Shown: piece after piece, positions 36,798-50,800 of the stretch
How the letters are laid out: each line of letters begins with the position of its first letter
Numbering within the stretch: the first letter of the stretch is position 1
Assembly: GCA_017163975.1 (NCBI GenBank)
Contig: JAFFSR010000220.1
Coordinates: 11,240,001 to 11,304,000 of the forward strand
From: Anastatus disparis
Taxonomy: Eukaryota; Arthropoda; Insecta; Hymenoptera; Eupelmidae
DNA length: 64,000 nucleotides
Reading direction: 5' to 3'
Program-made: the position numbers and the translations under genes
The notes under the pieces: generated by a model
The model's database searches: none
What the model was told of the DNA's origin: nothing
The model's input: the letters and a program-made list of their open reading frames with translations, nothing else

Positions 36798-39700
36798 AAA
36801 ATAAAAAAAATAAACTCACATGTATGTCTATTAGTACTTCATGATTAACAAACTATGCATTTGGTTGATCAATGCATGAAATTTCATATACAGTCAAATG
36901 CAAGATAGAAAATGAAATTGCGTAATACTGGTTTACTATGTGCATATAAAAGGGGAGTATTGAGTAAGAAAGTGCGCAAAGATATAGTGTGATTATTATA
37001 TATATATATATACGTAGCATATAGACGTATAGATCAAAGTAACGGGAGACGAAAAGGGGAAAGAGATAAAAGATAAAGCGAGAAAGTTGAGCTACTGTAT
37101 AAAGCCAAAGCGCGCACTTGCGATATGCACTGATTGCGAGGTATTACTCGATATTTAGCTTTGTCTATAGAGAGCACGTTAAATCAAAGGCATGCTCTCT
37201 ATATCTTTCTCTCTCTCTTTATCTCTTTGGCTTTTGAGAGGGTATCTTATATTTTAATGCTTCGCTCCCTCTTTTTTTTTTTGCTTCTTATGAAAGAGTA
37301 TACTGTTACTGTTTTTTTCTTCTGTTTCTCCAGGTTTCTTTTGTGAAAATATATAATAACTTTGTAAAGTTATTGAAATTGCGTTTTAATTATTTTCATC
37401 GTGAAAAGTTTTTATTTTTTTTCAATAATTATTTAAAATATATGTATAGTAAAATTAATATCAATACTGGTATATTCTCACCGATTAAATATCATATTTT
37501 TAATAAAGCACGCAATTGGTATTACTAATTAATTAAATATTGTTTATAAAAGGGTATGAATTTAAAATTGCATTTATATTTTCGCAAGACTGATAAAAGT
37601 TATAATTATACAACTATGGCCATTTAATTAATTTTTAAAGAAAATTTTTAAATAAATTTTTATTAGAAAATTATTTTCTATTTTATTTTGATATTTCATC
37701 TATTTTTTTTGTTTTATATTTTTATTTCACATACTTTTGGAAATCTATTTGTTTGATTTACTAATATATAACAAGTTTATTATTACGTTTTTATAAATAA
37801 ATATCTAATAATCCATTAAAATATAAATATATTAAAAGGGAACCAAAAAATGTTAAAATCTTTTTTTCTTATGTTTATGTGAAAATAATTAAATAGATTG
37901 AACCGGATTATATAAACTTACATTGCAGTAAGAGAAGTATACAATTTTTCTAAATATTTATGTGTATTTGATTCTTTTTTTGAAAACATGTTATTAACTC
38001 AACGTTATGCATTTACAGTTAACTTACATGATTTTATTTTATTGAAATATTAACCAGTAAAATATGACAATATATATACTAAGAGAATAGAATTAATGTG
38101 CAAAATGTCAAAATCTCAGATCCTAGTGAAGATGCTTCCCGTGGTTTCAATTACATCTGTATATTAACTATTAACATACCGTATTTAATTTGAATATTTG
38201 GACAAATGTACACTTCTCTCGGTATAGAGTAACCGCTCGGCCTCTAGGCTTTGTACTTGCCTTTGTAATCGTAACCGCAATCTTTCATTAATGGCTCAGG
38301 CGATTATTACAATTCCATTCTACAATAGAGAAAGTAGTTATTAACTTTTTTAACAAAAAAAAAGTTAGTTTTATTTATATCAATTTTATATTTTACAAAA
38401 TTCTAATATTAATGATAAAATATTGATTTTTTAAACCCGGTTCACTGATCGAATAAGATGAAAAAATTCGTGAATGCATTTTATGAAGTTATGTTGAAAT
38501 ATATTTATTAAATTCCTTTTCTAAAATTTTATGTACTATTTTGGTTGATTTCTAGATTACAAAATAATAAATCTTTGTTATTATTTCATTCTTTTGTAAA
38601 CATACGAGATTATGACATGTCGCTAAATTGTTCTTGTTCACCTAAATATCGAACTCCATTATCATAATAATAAACAATAAAATTATTTTCCTTTATCGTT
38701 ATCAACACGATATTGCGCCAAATGTTTGAAAAAGTGAAAAAAAGAAGAAAAAAAAGAAATACGTTTTTGCATCAAATCCCATGTCAATCCTATTTCATTC
38801 TAGCCTGATGCACACCGACTCTACAGATTTACAGTGAGCTTGGGAAAAAAAAATTTTTAAAAGCATACTCCACAGAGCTTAGGAATAAAGTATTTCATAA
38901 AAAATTCAAATGAATAAAACCGAGCTACAAGTGCTTTTTAATTTTCTGTTTTTGTTACGTTTCTACCTTTTTGTTACTGTCTGGTAATCGTTGAGAATAC
39001 ATCGTGAAATAATATTTCCTGGCAAAAACATTTTTTCGTCGTGTCAAAATTTTTAATAAATATTTTCAATATTTTTATATTTAATGATTATCTTTTATTA
39101 AATAAATAATCAATATTTGTAAAAACAATTTTTCATAAATTTTTTAGGGGTTATTAAATATTAAAATTAAATAAAAAAAAAATGAAAAATATATAGTAAA
39201 TAAATAATGAGCCAAAAATTGTACGAGAAATTTTTTAGAAAACAATATTTTTATTTACTGTGAATATTTTTTACTATGATAATTTTTTATTTAAATAGTT
39301 AAAAAATAAAAATTATAAAAAATTATTTCATTTTTACTAATTTTTCTTCCACTAATGAAACAAATTTCTTTCTTATGCTTTTTACATCATTCGATCCTCT
39401 TAATAACTATTCATTTTCTTTTAAAAATCAATTTTTTCTTACTTTCATTCTATTGCAATCACTTTTTTTTTCAAATCAATATCGTCACAATTTGTTATTT
39501 TTTTTCTTACTCTCGTCGAAAACTTATTTTCAAGCGTATCTACCATTTCAATCTCCATTCATGCAAATTGTCTCTTTTCATTTTCTGAAAAATCTTATAA
39601 TTCAACATTCTGTCATTGCTCTTAAATGTTCACGATCCTTCTTCATTTTTCATAATTTTAAAAAGTTGAAGTGAATAAGTACTTGAGACAGTTGTGGTCT

Positions 39701-40100
39701 TGATCTAACATAGTATTAAAGCTCAAAAAAATCAGTCTTACTTCTTTTTTCTTAGTGACTTTCTTATAAAACGAGTCAAGAGAAAAAAAGGCAACAAGAG
39801 AATTCAATTTCCGCATCAACGAAGCAGAATTTATCGTTACAATCCCCTATGAATACAAAAAACTTTTCTCTTGTCCGGCACGCGCCTTTTCTTTAAGGTT
39901 TCAGTTGTTGCAATTTCCTTTTACTTTTTATTCCTTCATTTCTTGTACCTTTTCATTTTCTCTTTTTTTCTACCTTCTTTACGTAATCGGCGTTAAGTTT
40001 CTCTATTATTTCAGTCTATTTATTCCTTTAATTCTAAACCATATTATGAGAAGGTACAAAAATTGCATATAAGTATGCAAAATTAAATAAAGTAAGATAT

Positions 40101-40308
40101 GGGCCGATGAGTGGCTCAGTCGGTAGAGCGTTGGACTCGTAAACTCGGGGTTCTGAGTTCGGATCCCGCTCTCAGCAGCCGATTGATAGTAGCACCACTG
40201 TACGTTACATGTGCTTTGTTCACAAACACACTTACGAGCTCTGTCGCTGATTAGCATTAAAAACAGCATAAATATAGCGACGTTAAAGAAGAAAAAAAAA
40301 ATAAAGTA
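40101..40308 (+). mobile_element. tRNA-derived SINE, copy 6
   Basis: Head GAGTGGCTCAGTCGGTAGAG, loop TTGGACTCGTAAACTC, the most tRNA-Thr(CGT)-like anticodon arm of the set, B box GAGTTCGGATCCCGC. Body CACCACTGTACGTTACATG, CTTACGAGCTCTGTCGCTGA, tail ATATAGCGACGTTAAAGAA and A-rich end. Confidence 0.93.
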
Positions 40309-41602
40309 AAATTTAACAATATTCTGTTTTTTGTAGGATTACGTTCTGAAGAAGAAATATATAAATATTTTTTTTTTTTAATTTGTATATAAATCTTTAA
40401 TGTATTTTATTTTGAATTATTCATGTTACATGAATAATGAGAATCATTTTAGATGAAAATTCTTTAATCTCAACTTCCTCGTTATATTTAAGAATAAAGA
40501 GTTTGGAAATATTTTCTTTTGTGATAACGTATATCAAATTTTAAATTACACATATTAAAATGAAGTTAATAAAAATTATTTAAAGAAATCAGTCCTTAAA
40601 AATGATTTAATATTTAAAGCAACAAACGCAACTATACAATATTAATAAATCAAGAAATTGAAACATTACACGTATCCAATATATTTATTTCCGTGTCAAT
40701 CTTTACAATTGTCTAAAACTACTATGAACTATAATGCGCAATGTAAATGAAGCTTCTGATAATAGAATTAACAATCAATGTATCCGACCTATACTTAGCT
40801 TAATGTAGCATTAGTTATATAACAGTAGCTAAGATTGGAGAGCACATTAAGCGAATACAATGACATACATATGGATATCAATGTTACTTCACCCCTGTGA
40901 CCCTCTTCACTCCCTTTACTCTCAGATTATATATCCTCTTTGTTTATGTACCTATGTAATGAAAGCTCTGATCAAAAGGAGTTAGATATATCTCTGGAAT
41001 ACCAGATGGATGTAAACGTACTGTTCTAGTTTCTATCTGGGATTGTTTTAGAGAATCTGAGCGTAAAGTTACAGATAAAGTAATTGTTTTACATTGTCAA
41101 CACGAGCATGGATTCTTGATAAGTTTTCAATTTTAATTGTTAAAATTGATTTTCGTGTTATAATTGGTTTCTGATGAATTAATGATTTATATGATTTTTA
41201 TTTTGTAAGTCAAAAATGTAATATATCTCAAATTATTTTTTCCTTTATTTTATTTATTTAAGACGATATTATTATGCATAGGGATCTTAGATCTATCCAC
41301 TTGTGGTTAATGCAATCGAAGAAAACAGATTTTATGCTTAATTAAAGTCAATCGCTTACTTCAAAATCGGAGTCCTCAGTGTTTGTGTGCCCGCGTGCGT
41401 GTGTGTGCGTATTTGATTGAAATAAATGAACATTCATTGAAATTAGATGATATATTTTATAAAAATAAATTTTTCACTTTCAACTGAAAATAAATTATTT
41501 TTTTTAGTATTTTTAAATTTAAAAAAAAAAACTAAATATATTATCATCTTGTACTGCATATTAATTAAGATTATCTTGAATAATTTTTTTTAGACAAATC
41601 CA

Positions 41603-41724
41603 TAAATTAATTACTGAGAATTTTGGGTACGCTTAGTGGGTATTCAAAATACTCCTTAATCAGATTATGAATATGTCTAAATTTGTTCAAGTAGCAGGAA
41701 CCCAAAATTCTCCGTTATTAATTT
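41603..41724. repeat. Inverted repeat, ~25-bp arms, 70-bp spacer
   Basis: TAAATTAATTACTGAGAATT…TTGGGT at 41603-41628 pairs with ACCCAAAATTCTCCGTTATT… at 41700-41724, two or three mismatches. Looks like a small MITE or fold-back, placed about 120 bp from SINE copy 7. Confidence 0.6.
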
Positions 41725-41841
41725 AGTCAAAAAAAAACAATAGCTCTCTAATATGTGCTGTAAGTTGATGGATTTAACGGTCTTAAAAAAATAAAAATTT
41801 TTAGTTTTTTGTCCAATAATAACAATAATTTAAATTACTAA

Positions 41842-42042
41842 TTTTTTTTAAATTTTATTTAACGTCGTTGTATTTATACTATCAATACGATGCTAATTAA
41901 CGTCGGAGATCGTCAGTGTGTTTGTGAACAAAGCACATGTAACGTACAGTGATGCTTGTATAAATTAGCCTAGAGCAGGATTCGAACTTGGGACTTCGAG
42001 ATTACGAATCCATTGCTCTACCGACTGAGCCACTGAGACTTC
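41842..42042 (-). mobile_element. tRNA-derived SINE, copy 7
   Basis: Inverted full-length copy: T-rich start, TTTAACGTCGTTGTATTTAT, GAGATCGTCAGTGTGTTTGT, GTAACGTACAGTGATGCTTG, B box GATTCGAACTTG, anticodon arm AGATTACGAATCCATTG, A box CTCTACCGACTGAGCCA. Confidence 0.93.
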
Positions 42043-45000
42043 AAAATTCTATAATTAAACAGAAAAATATTTCCAGCTCTAGTTTTAATATCAACTGTTT
42101 TATATTTTTACTTCTAGCTATTGCGTTGCCTGTTTTATTTTTCAACTTGTGAAAACAAATTTTCATACGCCTGAAGCTATTTCTTATACGCACGAAAAAA
42201 TTGAGCACGTGTCATAAACAGGCACTACTTTATACTTTATTATTCTGTTTTTATGCTATTCTTTTTTATTTCAATGAAATTCAAAAAAGAAAAAAATAGG
42301 TCCATGCAATAACACACAAGATTGGTCTGCGTTTGTTGAATGGAAAAGGCTTGAAACTAGAAAATGACCGAACAAGAAACTAAGATATGTGACAGTCGTT
42401 TGTGTAAAGTTGTAAAAGAGGATTTTCATGTCTCCACATGAAAGAAGTTACATTTTGACTTGAAAAGAAAGTCATCTTTCTTCTTTTTTCTTTTTTTTAT
42501 TTCATCAACTAGTTTTGCTTGAAATATATGGAAATATTTTTGCTTTTCATCCTTGTATTCGCAAGGTCTTTCTTAATGAAAATATTCTAATCTTATATAA
42601 CAGCTGAAGATTTTGGTCGTTCTATTCATAATTAAATATTTATCGATGTGCATTGCTTGGGATTCTAATAATTATTAACACTGTACATAATTTTACTTAT
42701 GCTACGTTCTTCTGAAATACAGAGTTTTAATTAAACTATATAAATTTTCATTAATCATTTTAATATTATCCATATTACTTTTGAAGTTAATGTTACAAAA
42801 TTAACTTCAAAATTTTAATATCATTTAGGAGTTTTAAACAGTATTTCAAGACAAAACTTTTAGTGCTAAATTTTCTTGAAAAACGAGCTATTTAATTACA
42901 TCTAATTAAAAAAATAAGTTTTACTTAAAATTTATTTAAATAATACATATGAAACAAATATCAAAAAAAATTTTTATTTAATTATAAAATTTTATGTATA
43001 AATATTAGGTCTCATTATTCATTTTGAAAATATTCATATAATTTAATTAATTATGGAAGCAAACTTTTAGCGCAATTACGGATTTTTAATTAAAATTTTT
43101 TTAGTTTTTTAAAATTTAAACAATGAGTTAAATATATTAATAAAAAAGAACGGTAAAAAAATATTGAACTTGTTTACTTAAAAACATGGTAAAAGTTTTA
43201 ATTATTAATAGTTGCTTAGTTTGATTAGTTGTAATTATTAATTAATAATTTGATTACCAAGTAATTTTATATAAGAATTGAAAAAAAAATATGTTATTAA
43301 TTTATTCATTTCAATATTAATCATTTAAATGATCAAACAAAGCACACAATTTGAAAATCCAACAAAATAAATCCAATCTATAATTAAGTAACAACTTTTT
43401 TAGTTAAAAAAAAAAATAATTTTATTACTTTAGATTGAATTCATTTTATAAATACGAACTCAAGAATCTAATTAAGGTTATCAATGTGTCCTGAAATTAT
43501 GACTGAAATGGTTGACATATGATTATTAATTAATTAACATATTATGAATACTATAATTGTGTGTAATTAAATTAAATATTCATATAAGCACCTTTTACTA
43601 TATTCGGACAATTAATTTTCCGTGATAATCTATACAATTAATTGACGTACATAATATAATGTATATTATGATCAGAAGATACTGCATATAATGCACACTC
43701 GATAAACAATAAATTTTATTTAATGTTTTCTCATATAAAAATTAAACTATAAAATAATGTCATGAAATTCACTATGCTTTGTATATGTATATTTGAAACA
43801 AAACCGATATATTTGGATGTTTATGTTAAACGAAAATATTTATTTTTTAGTATTTTAATACGAATAAATTCATATTTATTAAGTTCAAACGAGCATACAG
43901 AAATATAACAACATTTTTATTAGACTTGTACCACTTGTTAAAAGTTCAAATGGAAATTATTAGAAATAGAGATTAAACGAAAAAAATACGATGGATGTAT
44001 ATTATGAAATATACGTTTGTTGTCATCAATTTAGATACAATTCATTTGCAATAGCTGATTTTCAATCTGTCGCAAAAAGAAAAACTTTATTTCGCTTATA
44101 AAGCTCGAGCTTGCATTATTGAAAAGAAGAGAACCGTTTTTATAAAGAGAATTAATGAATTTTTATGTGAGCCCGAGCGGGTAAATACATCCTCTTTTAC
44201 ATAATGGTTAAATAAAGTTTTTTTTTGGAAAAGTTAGAAAATTTTAGATTCCAATCGAATGAGCTTTTCAAGCATTTTTCAACTTAAAACTTCTTTTAAA
44301 ATGGGTAACTATAAATGGACCTCTTAATTGATAGTATTTTAAAATGAATAAAAAGAACCTTATTTAATTTAAAGCAAGATTGTCATTAGTGCATATTGAA
44401 ATGAGTATATATAGAATGATATACTAATTTTCATATTTATATTTTAAAAATTTCAAACTATTAATAAAGTTAAATTTTCTGGTGCTCAAGGTGGAATTTT
44501 ATTATTTTAATAAGTAAACTAAATTAAGTAAATAAGTAATGTTATAGTTACAATCAACTTTACTCTTAAATAATTAAAATAAAGTGGATAAGAAATAAAT
44601 ATACTTGCACATTTTATTTTATGAAATTAAAATTAGAATTATAAACGAACATAATTGATGAAATAGAAGTAAAATTTTCAAAATACTTAATAAGAATTAT
44701 TATACAAACAGCAAGTACACGACCTTGCTACGGCTTAATACATATATTATTTATCGCCTTTACCGAGAGCAAAATAAGCTATTAAATTCTAATTGAAATC
44801 ATCCCATGGACGTTTTAAATTTTTTCTAAATTATTATTAATTCTTCAAATCAATGAAAATTTAATGTTTATCAATTATAAACATTGAATAATTCATACTA
44901 ACATCGATTTTCTATAATTATTATAAGGATTAAGCTTATGAGCTTATAAGGATTATGGGTGATTTAAAGAAAATTTTTTTTTACTTTTTAAATTCATTAT

Positions 45001-47476
45001 ATGGACGTATAATCATGATTTAGGAATACAATTTTCAGCGCTGTACATTGTATAGTTTATTGGATTATTTTAATGAGCTTTCAATAAATCGTTTCAAATA
45101 GTATTATTAATAATTGTATATTCTAAGTTTAATTAAATATTAATTATTTTAATAAGATTTATTAATCATAAAAATTTATATAAAAACAATAATCGTAGGA
45201 TGAACTATGAAAAAAAATTAAAGTATAATTATATTGTAAAAATTAAAATAAGAAAAAAAAATGTTACATCAAAATATATACACAGCAGCGCAGCTTTATA
45301 TGTAAGTACACAAAGTGCAGATACGAATATCAATGTAAATTTCATTAAGCAAACACGTTTACAGAATTTGTGACGGAAATGAAAAGAGAAAAAAAATTCT
45401 TTTTTTTTTATGGAATTAAAACCCGCGCTCGTATAATCTTTTTACATTTCTTTTTCTCTCGTAGGTTTATTAATTATGAAACTTACGTATTTCTTTGACA
45501 GATCGAGTTAAAGGGAGTCTTATAGCTTTATCAATATTGGATTTCGACTAATTGAAAAAAAAGTGTATAGAGAGACTCGAGCTTTGATAAGCTTAACTTC
45601 TTTTTTCTCTCTTTCAAATTAATTTTAGACTTAATTAATTCGTGTGTCGTCTGTCTGTTTTTCTTTTCTATGCTACCTTTTCCTTAAAAAACAAAAAAAA
45701 TAAAGAATAAAAAGAAAAGAGTAGAAACAGAAAGAAAATAGTTTTTGGAAAAACAAATTTCGTAAGTAAAATAAGTCACAAAATTACATTTATAAATGTT
45801 TCATGAGACTCTGAATTAAAAGAGGAAAAACGAAGACAGAACAGTTTCGACTCAGCTGTAATTGAGGTTAGCTCCTATGATACATAAATATACATATAAA
45901 GGTGTGTGTGTGTATATCTTAAATCTTTTAGTATTTCATGTCTTAAGATAATTCTGGAGAGACATGCTGAGTTAACGCTTTGAGAAAAGTCGTACGTGCT
46001 CGTTTGCAGAAGGGGGGATAAGCAAATTGTACGTTTAACTTTATTATATCGTTTTTAAATGAGTTTATCTTTCTCAGTTATTCAAATATTTGATATTACT
46101 CAAGGCGCTATCCGTTACATCATATTAGTAGTTACAATAATGTTATTACATAATTACCGTTCTGCAAATAGGATTTCGTACGTTACAATTAGTATCCTTT
46201 TCCAAACGTAAATATTAGGATTTCAGTATATATTTTGCTATTTCTATTAAATTATATACTTTTTTATTATTAAGCAAAATTCATTATTCAAGTAAAAAGC
46301 ATTAAAGTTTAGAATAAAAGTTCTGACCTATTTTACTTAACTAAAATGAAAAGAAGCAAGAAAAAAAAGGGAGAAGAAAAAAAAAATAAAGACTCTTTTA
46401 GTTGATTAAACATGATGAGAAGTACGCGTGTTTATGTACAATGATCTTAGTACTTTGTCCTTAACCTGCTTACTTTATGCAGATGCGCTTTATCTTGGGA
46501 TACAAAAAATTTAATTTACTTAAACTTTATTTATTTTCTTTCTTTAAAAATTGCAATATTTAATATTATGCGTAATAGTTTTGAATTCTCGTTTCTTTGT
46601 GCTTGTTTGTATTGTCCGAAATAAAGTGTACAGTAGTATTAAAGATTTTTTTTTCACTGTAAATTAATAAAAGGCCACTGACTATATTAATTGTACTTTG
46701 AATAATAAAATTATACTTTTAATATTTGTTTGACGCGTCGTAGAGTAAAGAATGAATGATTTGTAATATAAGTTAGTTGTTTCAGTGAAATTTAACAATC
46801 TTAAATTTTTTAACGCATTCATATTTCATTATAAAAGTGAAATATTACTTAATAAATCACGACGTAATGTTCATTTTCATGCCTCTAAATCTTGAAGTAA
46901 TATAAAGTGTATGAATTTTTTTAAAAATATATATGTCCATTACCGCGCTATAAACGGGATCAGAAAATTTAATTTTATTGTACGCAGTGACTAATAGTTT
47001 TTGTTAGACAAATAAATTCTGAAAAAATATATTTAAATTGAATGATAAATAAAACAGGAATTTATTCATGTAAAAGTGAAATCGCGTTTTTCAATTTTTA
47101 ATCAAATGACGAAATGTTTTTTCCAAAATATTTATTTATTTCAAGTCAAAAAGATTGGTTATAAATATTTTTTCTTTGGCTCAAAGTAAATCGAAGATAT
47201 TTATAGAAAATACACTTTAATATGTACAAATAAATGAAATTTTTCTTTACCCAAACATCCAAGAAACGTAATCATTCGAATTTACATATACATCTTTCGA
47301 CAAGAGAAAAATACGAAACGAAAGACAGAAAAGTAGGTGAATTTGTTATATATGCGAAAAAACACGCTGTACCATCCTCTCTTTGGCATTACTATGTTTC
47401 ATTCTCTTACAACTACTGATTTTCGTCGAACGTCAAATATTCGTGTAGAAATGTAGAATTTGTAGTCTTTTCGTTT

Positions 47477-47477
<1 letters not shown>

Positions 47478-47510
<33 letters not shown>
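47478..47510. repeat. (GA)n microsatellite, ~33 bp
   Basis: Uninterrupted AG dinucleotides. Shorter GA/CT tracts lie at 20070-20098 (with G10), 25126-25148, 26810-26830, 55460-55478 and 60260-60280. Confidence 0.97.
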
Positions 47511-47513
<3 letters not shown>

Positions 47514-47695
47514 GTAATACAGTACATTTTCGAGAGAGTGACGTAACGCCTCAGGCTCGATTGGCATGCTATTTCAAAATCTCGCTTCGACACCCTAAAC
47601 TATCTTTCTCTGACTATTGCATATATAAACATACATGTATATGTGTACACTAAAATGTATGTACAATTTCGCTCACATGTCTATTTACATCCACT

Positions 47696-47830
47696 AGACA
47701 TAACACACACATACACACATAAGTACGCACACACCTATGCGCAAGCACACACATACAAATAAACACACTCATGTATACACGCACGCACATTTCAATGCAC
47801 TTACACACACACGTACACACCCCCGCCCAC
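47696..47830. repeat. CA-rich low-complexity stretch
   Basis: Imperfect ACAC repeats with CATA and GCAC interruptions; gives the Cys/Val-rich 68-aa minus-strand frame, which is not a gene. Confidence 0.9.
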
Positions 47831-50800
47831 AAAAATAAATGCACAAATGCACGCACGTATGTATATATAAGAAACTTTTTTTATTCATATATATATAGAT
47901 AAAGTAAAATACTCATTTATGTAAACGGATATATAAATTCACGAACATAAGTAAAATAGAAACCGTTCATATAACAACAAATGTATATGTGCGTATATCA
48001 ACTAAATACATATATACGTATATATACGTAAACTAAAGTGTTTGATGAACGTTTGCACGAAGCAAGCATCAATCGGATTTACCAGAGAATTGTAGATAAC
48101 GATTGAATTTTCTCTATATTTGTCGGACAAACCTAAATTCGAATCTCCCTCTTTCTCTCTATGGATCTGCAAACTGTTCGTGTCCATTGGTGTATAAAAA
48201 AAAATTATGTTCATTTTCTTTTTTTCTTTATTTCTTTTTTTTATTGTTATCTTTCATTCTTCTATCTAATGGTTTTCTTCGTCCTCATTTCATAGACTTT
48301 TTCTATAGATGTAGACATTCTGATGGTATACGAGGACGTACAAAAATTTGATTTTCTAGATTTAGAAATTTTATCGACCCGGACACAAGAATGAAACGAA
48401 CGTGTGCGTTAGGAAAAAAAGAGAATGGAAAATTGTACATATACATAGAATTGAAAAAGTGGCAATTTTTAAGAAAAGTACTATAGTAGTAGAAGAAAGG
48501 TGTGGCCACACAAACGAAAAATTGGTCGAGTAAAAGAGAGAGAGAGAGGGAAAATCCGTTTATCGTTGTCGAACATGAAAAGTGATTGGAGAAAAGAAAG
48601 AAAGAGAAGAGAAAGAATACTATTCAACAGAAAAGTACGCAGTTTGCAAGTACTTGACCTCTTATTCAACGCTGGTACCCGTTTTTCTATTATTCTTTTT
48701 TTCTCTCACTCTCTCTCTCTCTTTTCCTTTTTACTCTCTTCCTTACTCTCTCCTTTTTTCCCACTTGGCAAGAGTAAATTCACAATCGAACATTAGAATA
48801 CAATTCTGCCAAGAGTTGAAGAAAATTACGTGCCCGTTACTCGGGGACTGTACGAGAGAGTGTCGATATTTTTTCCACTTTCATATGAAGAAAAATATTC
48901 TGTTGGATATGATAATCGAAGACTATCTGCTAGAAGTGTATTATAAATGTAGATAGAATATATTTTTTTGAGAATACTAACCAGAATTAGATTTAAAGTA
49001 TTATTGCAATGTATCTATAATATACCGAAATTATTCATATTTTTTTATCAAATATTGTATTTATAATAGAATATCTTGTAAATATTTGAGTAAATAATCA
49101 CCTATATCTGTTTTTTGTGAAAATTGAATGGAAAACAATTTTTTTATAACTATTGATTTTATGGAAGAATCAGAAATAAAATAAAATTTTCGAAACATTT
49201 ATATCCTAGCTGTGTCTGAGCATACGCTGAGTGTTCTACTTGAAAATATGACGGTTCTTAGTAAAAATATAATCTTTTTGTAATGATTCAAACAATTTTA
49301 TGCAAACATTTTCTATATTGCGGCTATTTATAAGATTCATACAAAATAATTACGTCAATAACTCTTATCCATATGAATTCGGCCTTGTACAATTGTCCGA
49401 ATTTTGATTGTTATATAACAACATTGAAATAATAATGATGAACTCCTTTTAGAATAAACCAGCCATAAATATAAACTATACACTAATAAGTTGTACGAGT
49501 CAAAGTAAACTAGTTTAAACGAAATTTCACATATGTGAATATAGAACAGTCCATGCAATTACGTCCGATTTCCAACACAAAAAGAAAAAATAAAAAAAAA
49601 ATAAAAGAACGTTGCGTTTAGAAACCACATCGTCCTCATAAAGGTAAATTCTTTTTTATCTTTTGTCTTTCTCTCTCTTGTCTCTTTCTTCTTGTTTATC
49701 TTACTCTAGGTTAGTTCATGCGGATCCAATTACACTTTGAGGGATGCTTTCGATGATTATTCCAGGTCAGTGTGCACGGGTGTCGAAAGGCTTTTGAAGG
49801 TGAGGGATGTATAGGAAAAGTGGAGTAAGGATTTTCAAGGGAAAGAAAAAGGGAAGCCAGAGATTACCTGCAAAAAGGGGCATCAAAGCCACAAGCCGGA
49901 AGTGTAAGACTTTAGCTTATATAATGACATTTTACTAGCATCATTAAATTATTTCATACTAAGATTACAGTTTAAATTTGTCTCTCTTTTTCATTTTCAT
50001 TATGTTAATTAGTAATGCATACGAAGACTTAAAATCATTATCTTTTTTTGGATAATACATAGTTTAAAAAAGTATCCTTTTGTTAGATTGAAAAACAATT
50101 AAATCAGTTCTGTGCGAAGAATTAATTCTATATAAACAATCTTAACAAATTTTTTGATGAATTTCAATAAACATTTTATTGACAGTTGAGAATACATATA
50201 ATCAATCAATATTCAACATTCAATCAACGCTCAACATTCTTCTTATTTGAAAATAAAACAATTGTCAATATATCATTAACAGAAAACAGTTTCATAATGT
50301 TATAATTAAAAATTATTATCGTAGATAATGTAAATTCACCGAAAAAATATAAATTAACTAAAAGTACTGGTTATAGCTTTCAATCAATATTAAATCATAC
50401 CGGTACTTTATATTCAAAACTAACCATAAGCTAGCTGTCGATAGACTTCAAAATTATAAAATTGCAAAAAAAAAATAAAATTTTTAAATTAGGTGTTGTT
50501 TTTTAATTTTGAAAATTCATTATAACTCGAATAAACTAATAAAAATAAAAAAAATCTGATTTAAAAAAAAAATGTATAATAATTTATTGAACAAATATTC
50601 GATTTACATTATTTAGTACGTGTATCGAAAAGTTGCCTAAAGATAAATTGATTTTACATATCTACGTTTTCTGATTCATGAAATTGCAAAATTTTACGAT
50701 GAAATATAAAAAAAAGAAATTTCACCTTTTACCAGAGAAGAGTTTTATATAAAAGAGAATGCATAATTTTTTTTTATGTACTGTACTGTGCTGCACTACG

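Noticed and set aside
40006..40269. 87-aa minus-strand frame, and similar frames at 15853, 21638, 62492 and 62600
   Set aside because: All are readings through SINE copies; the shared peptide similarity reflects the repeat, not a protein family.
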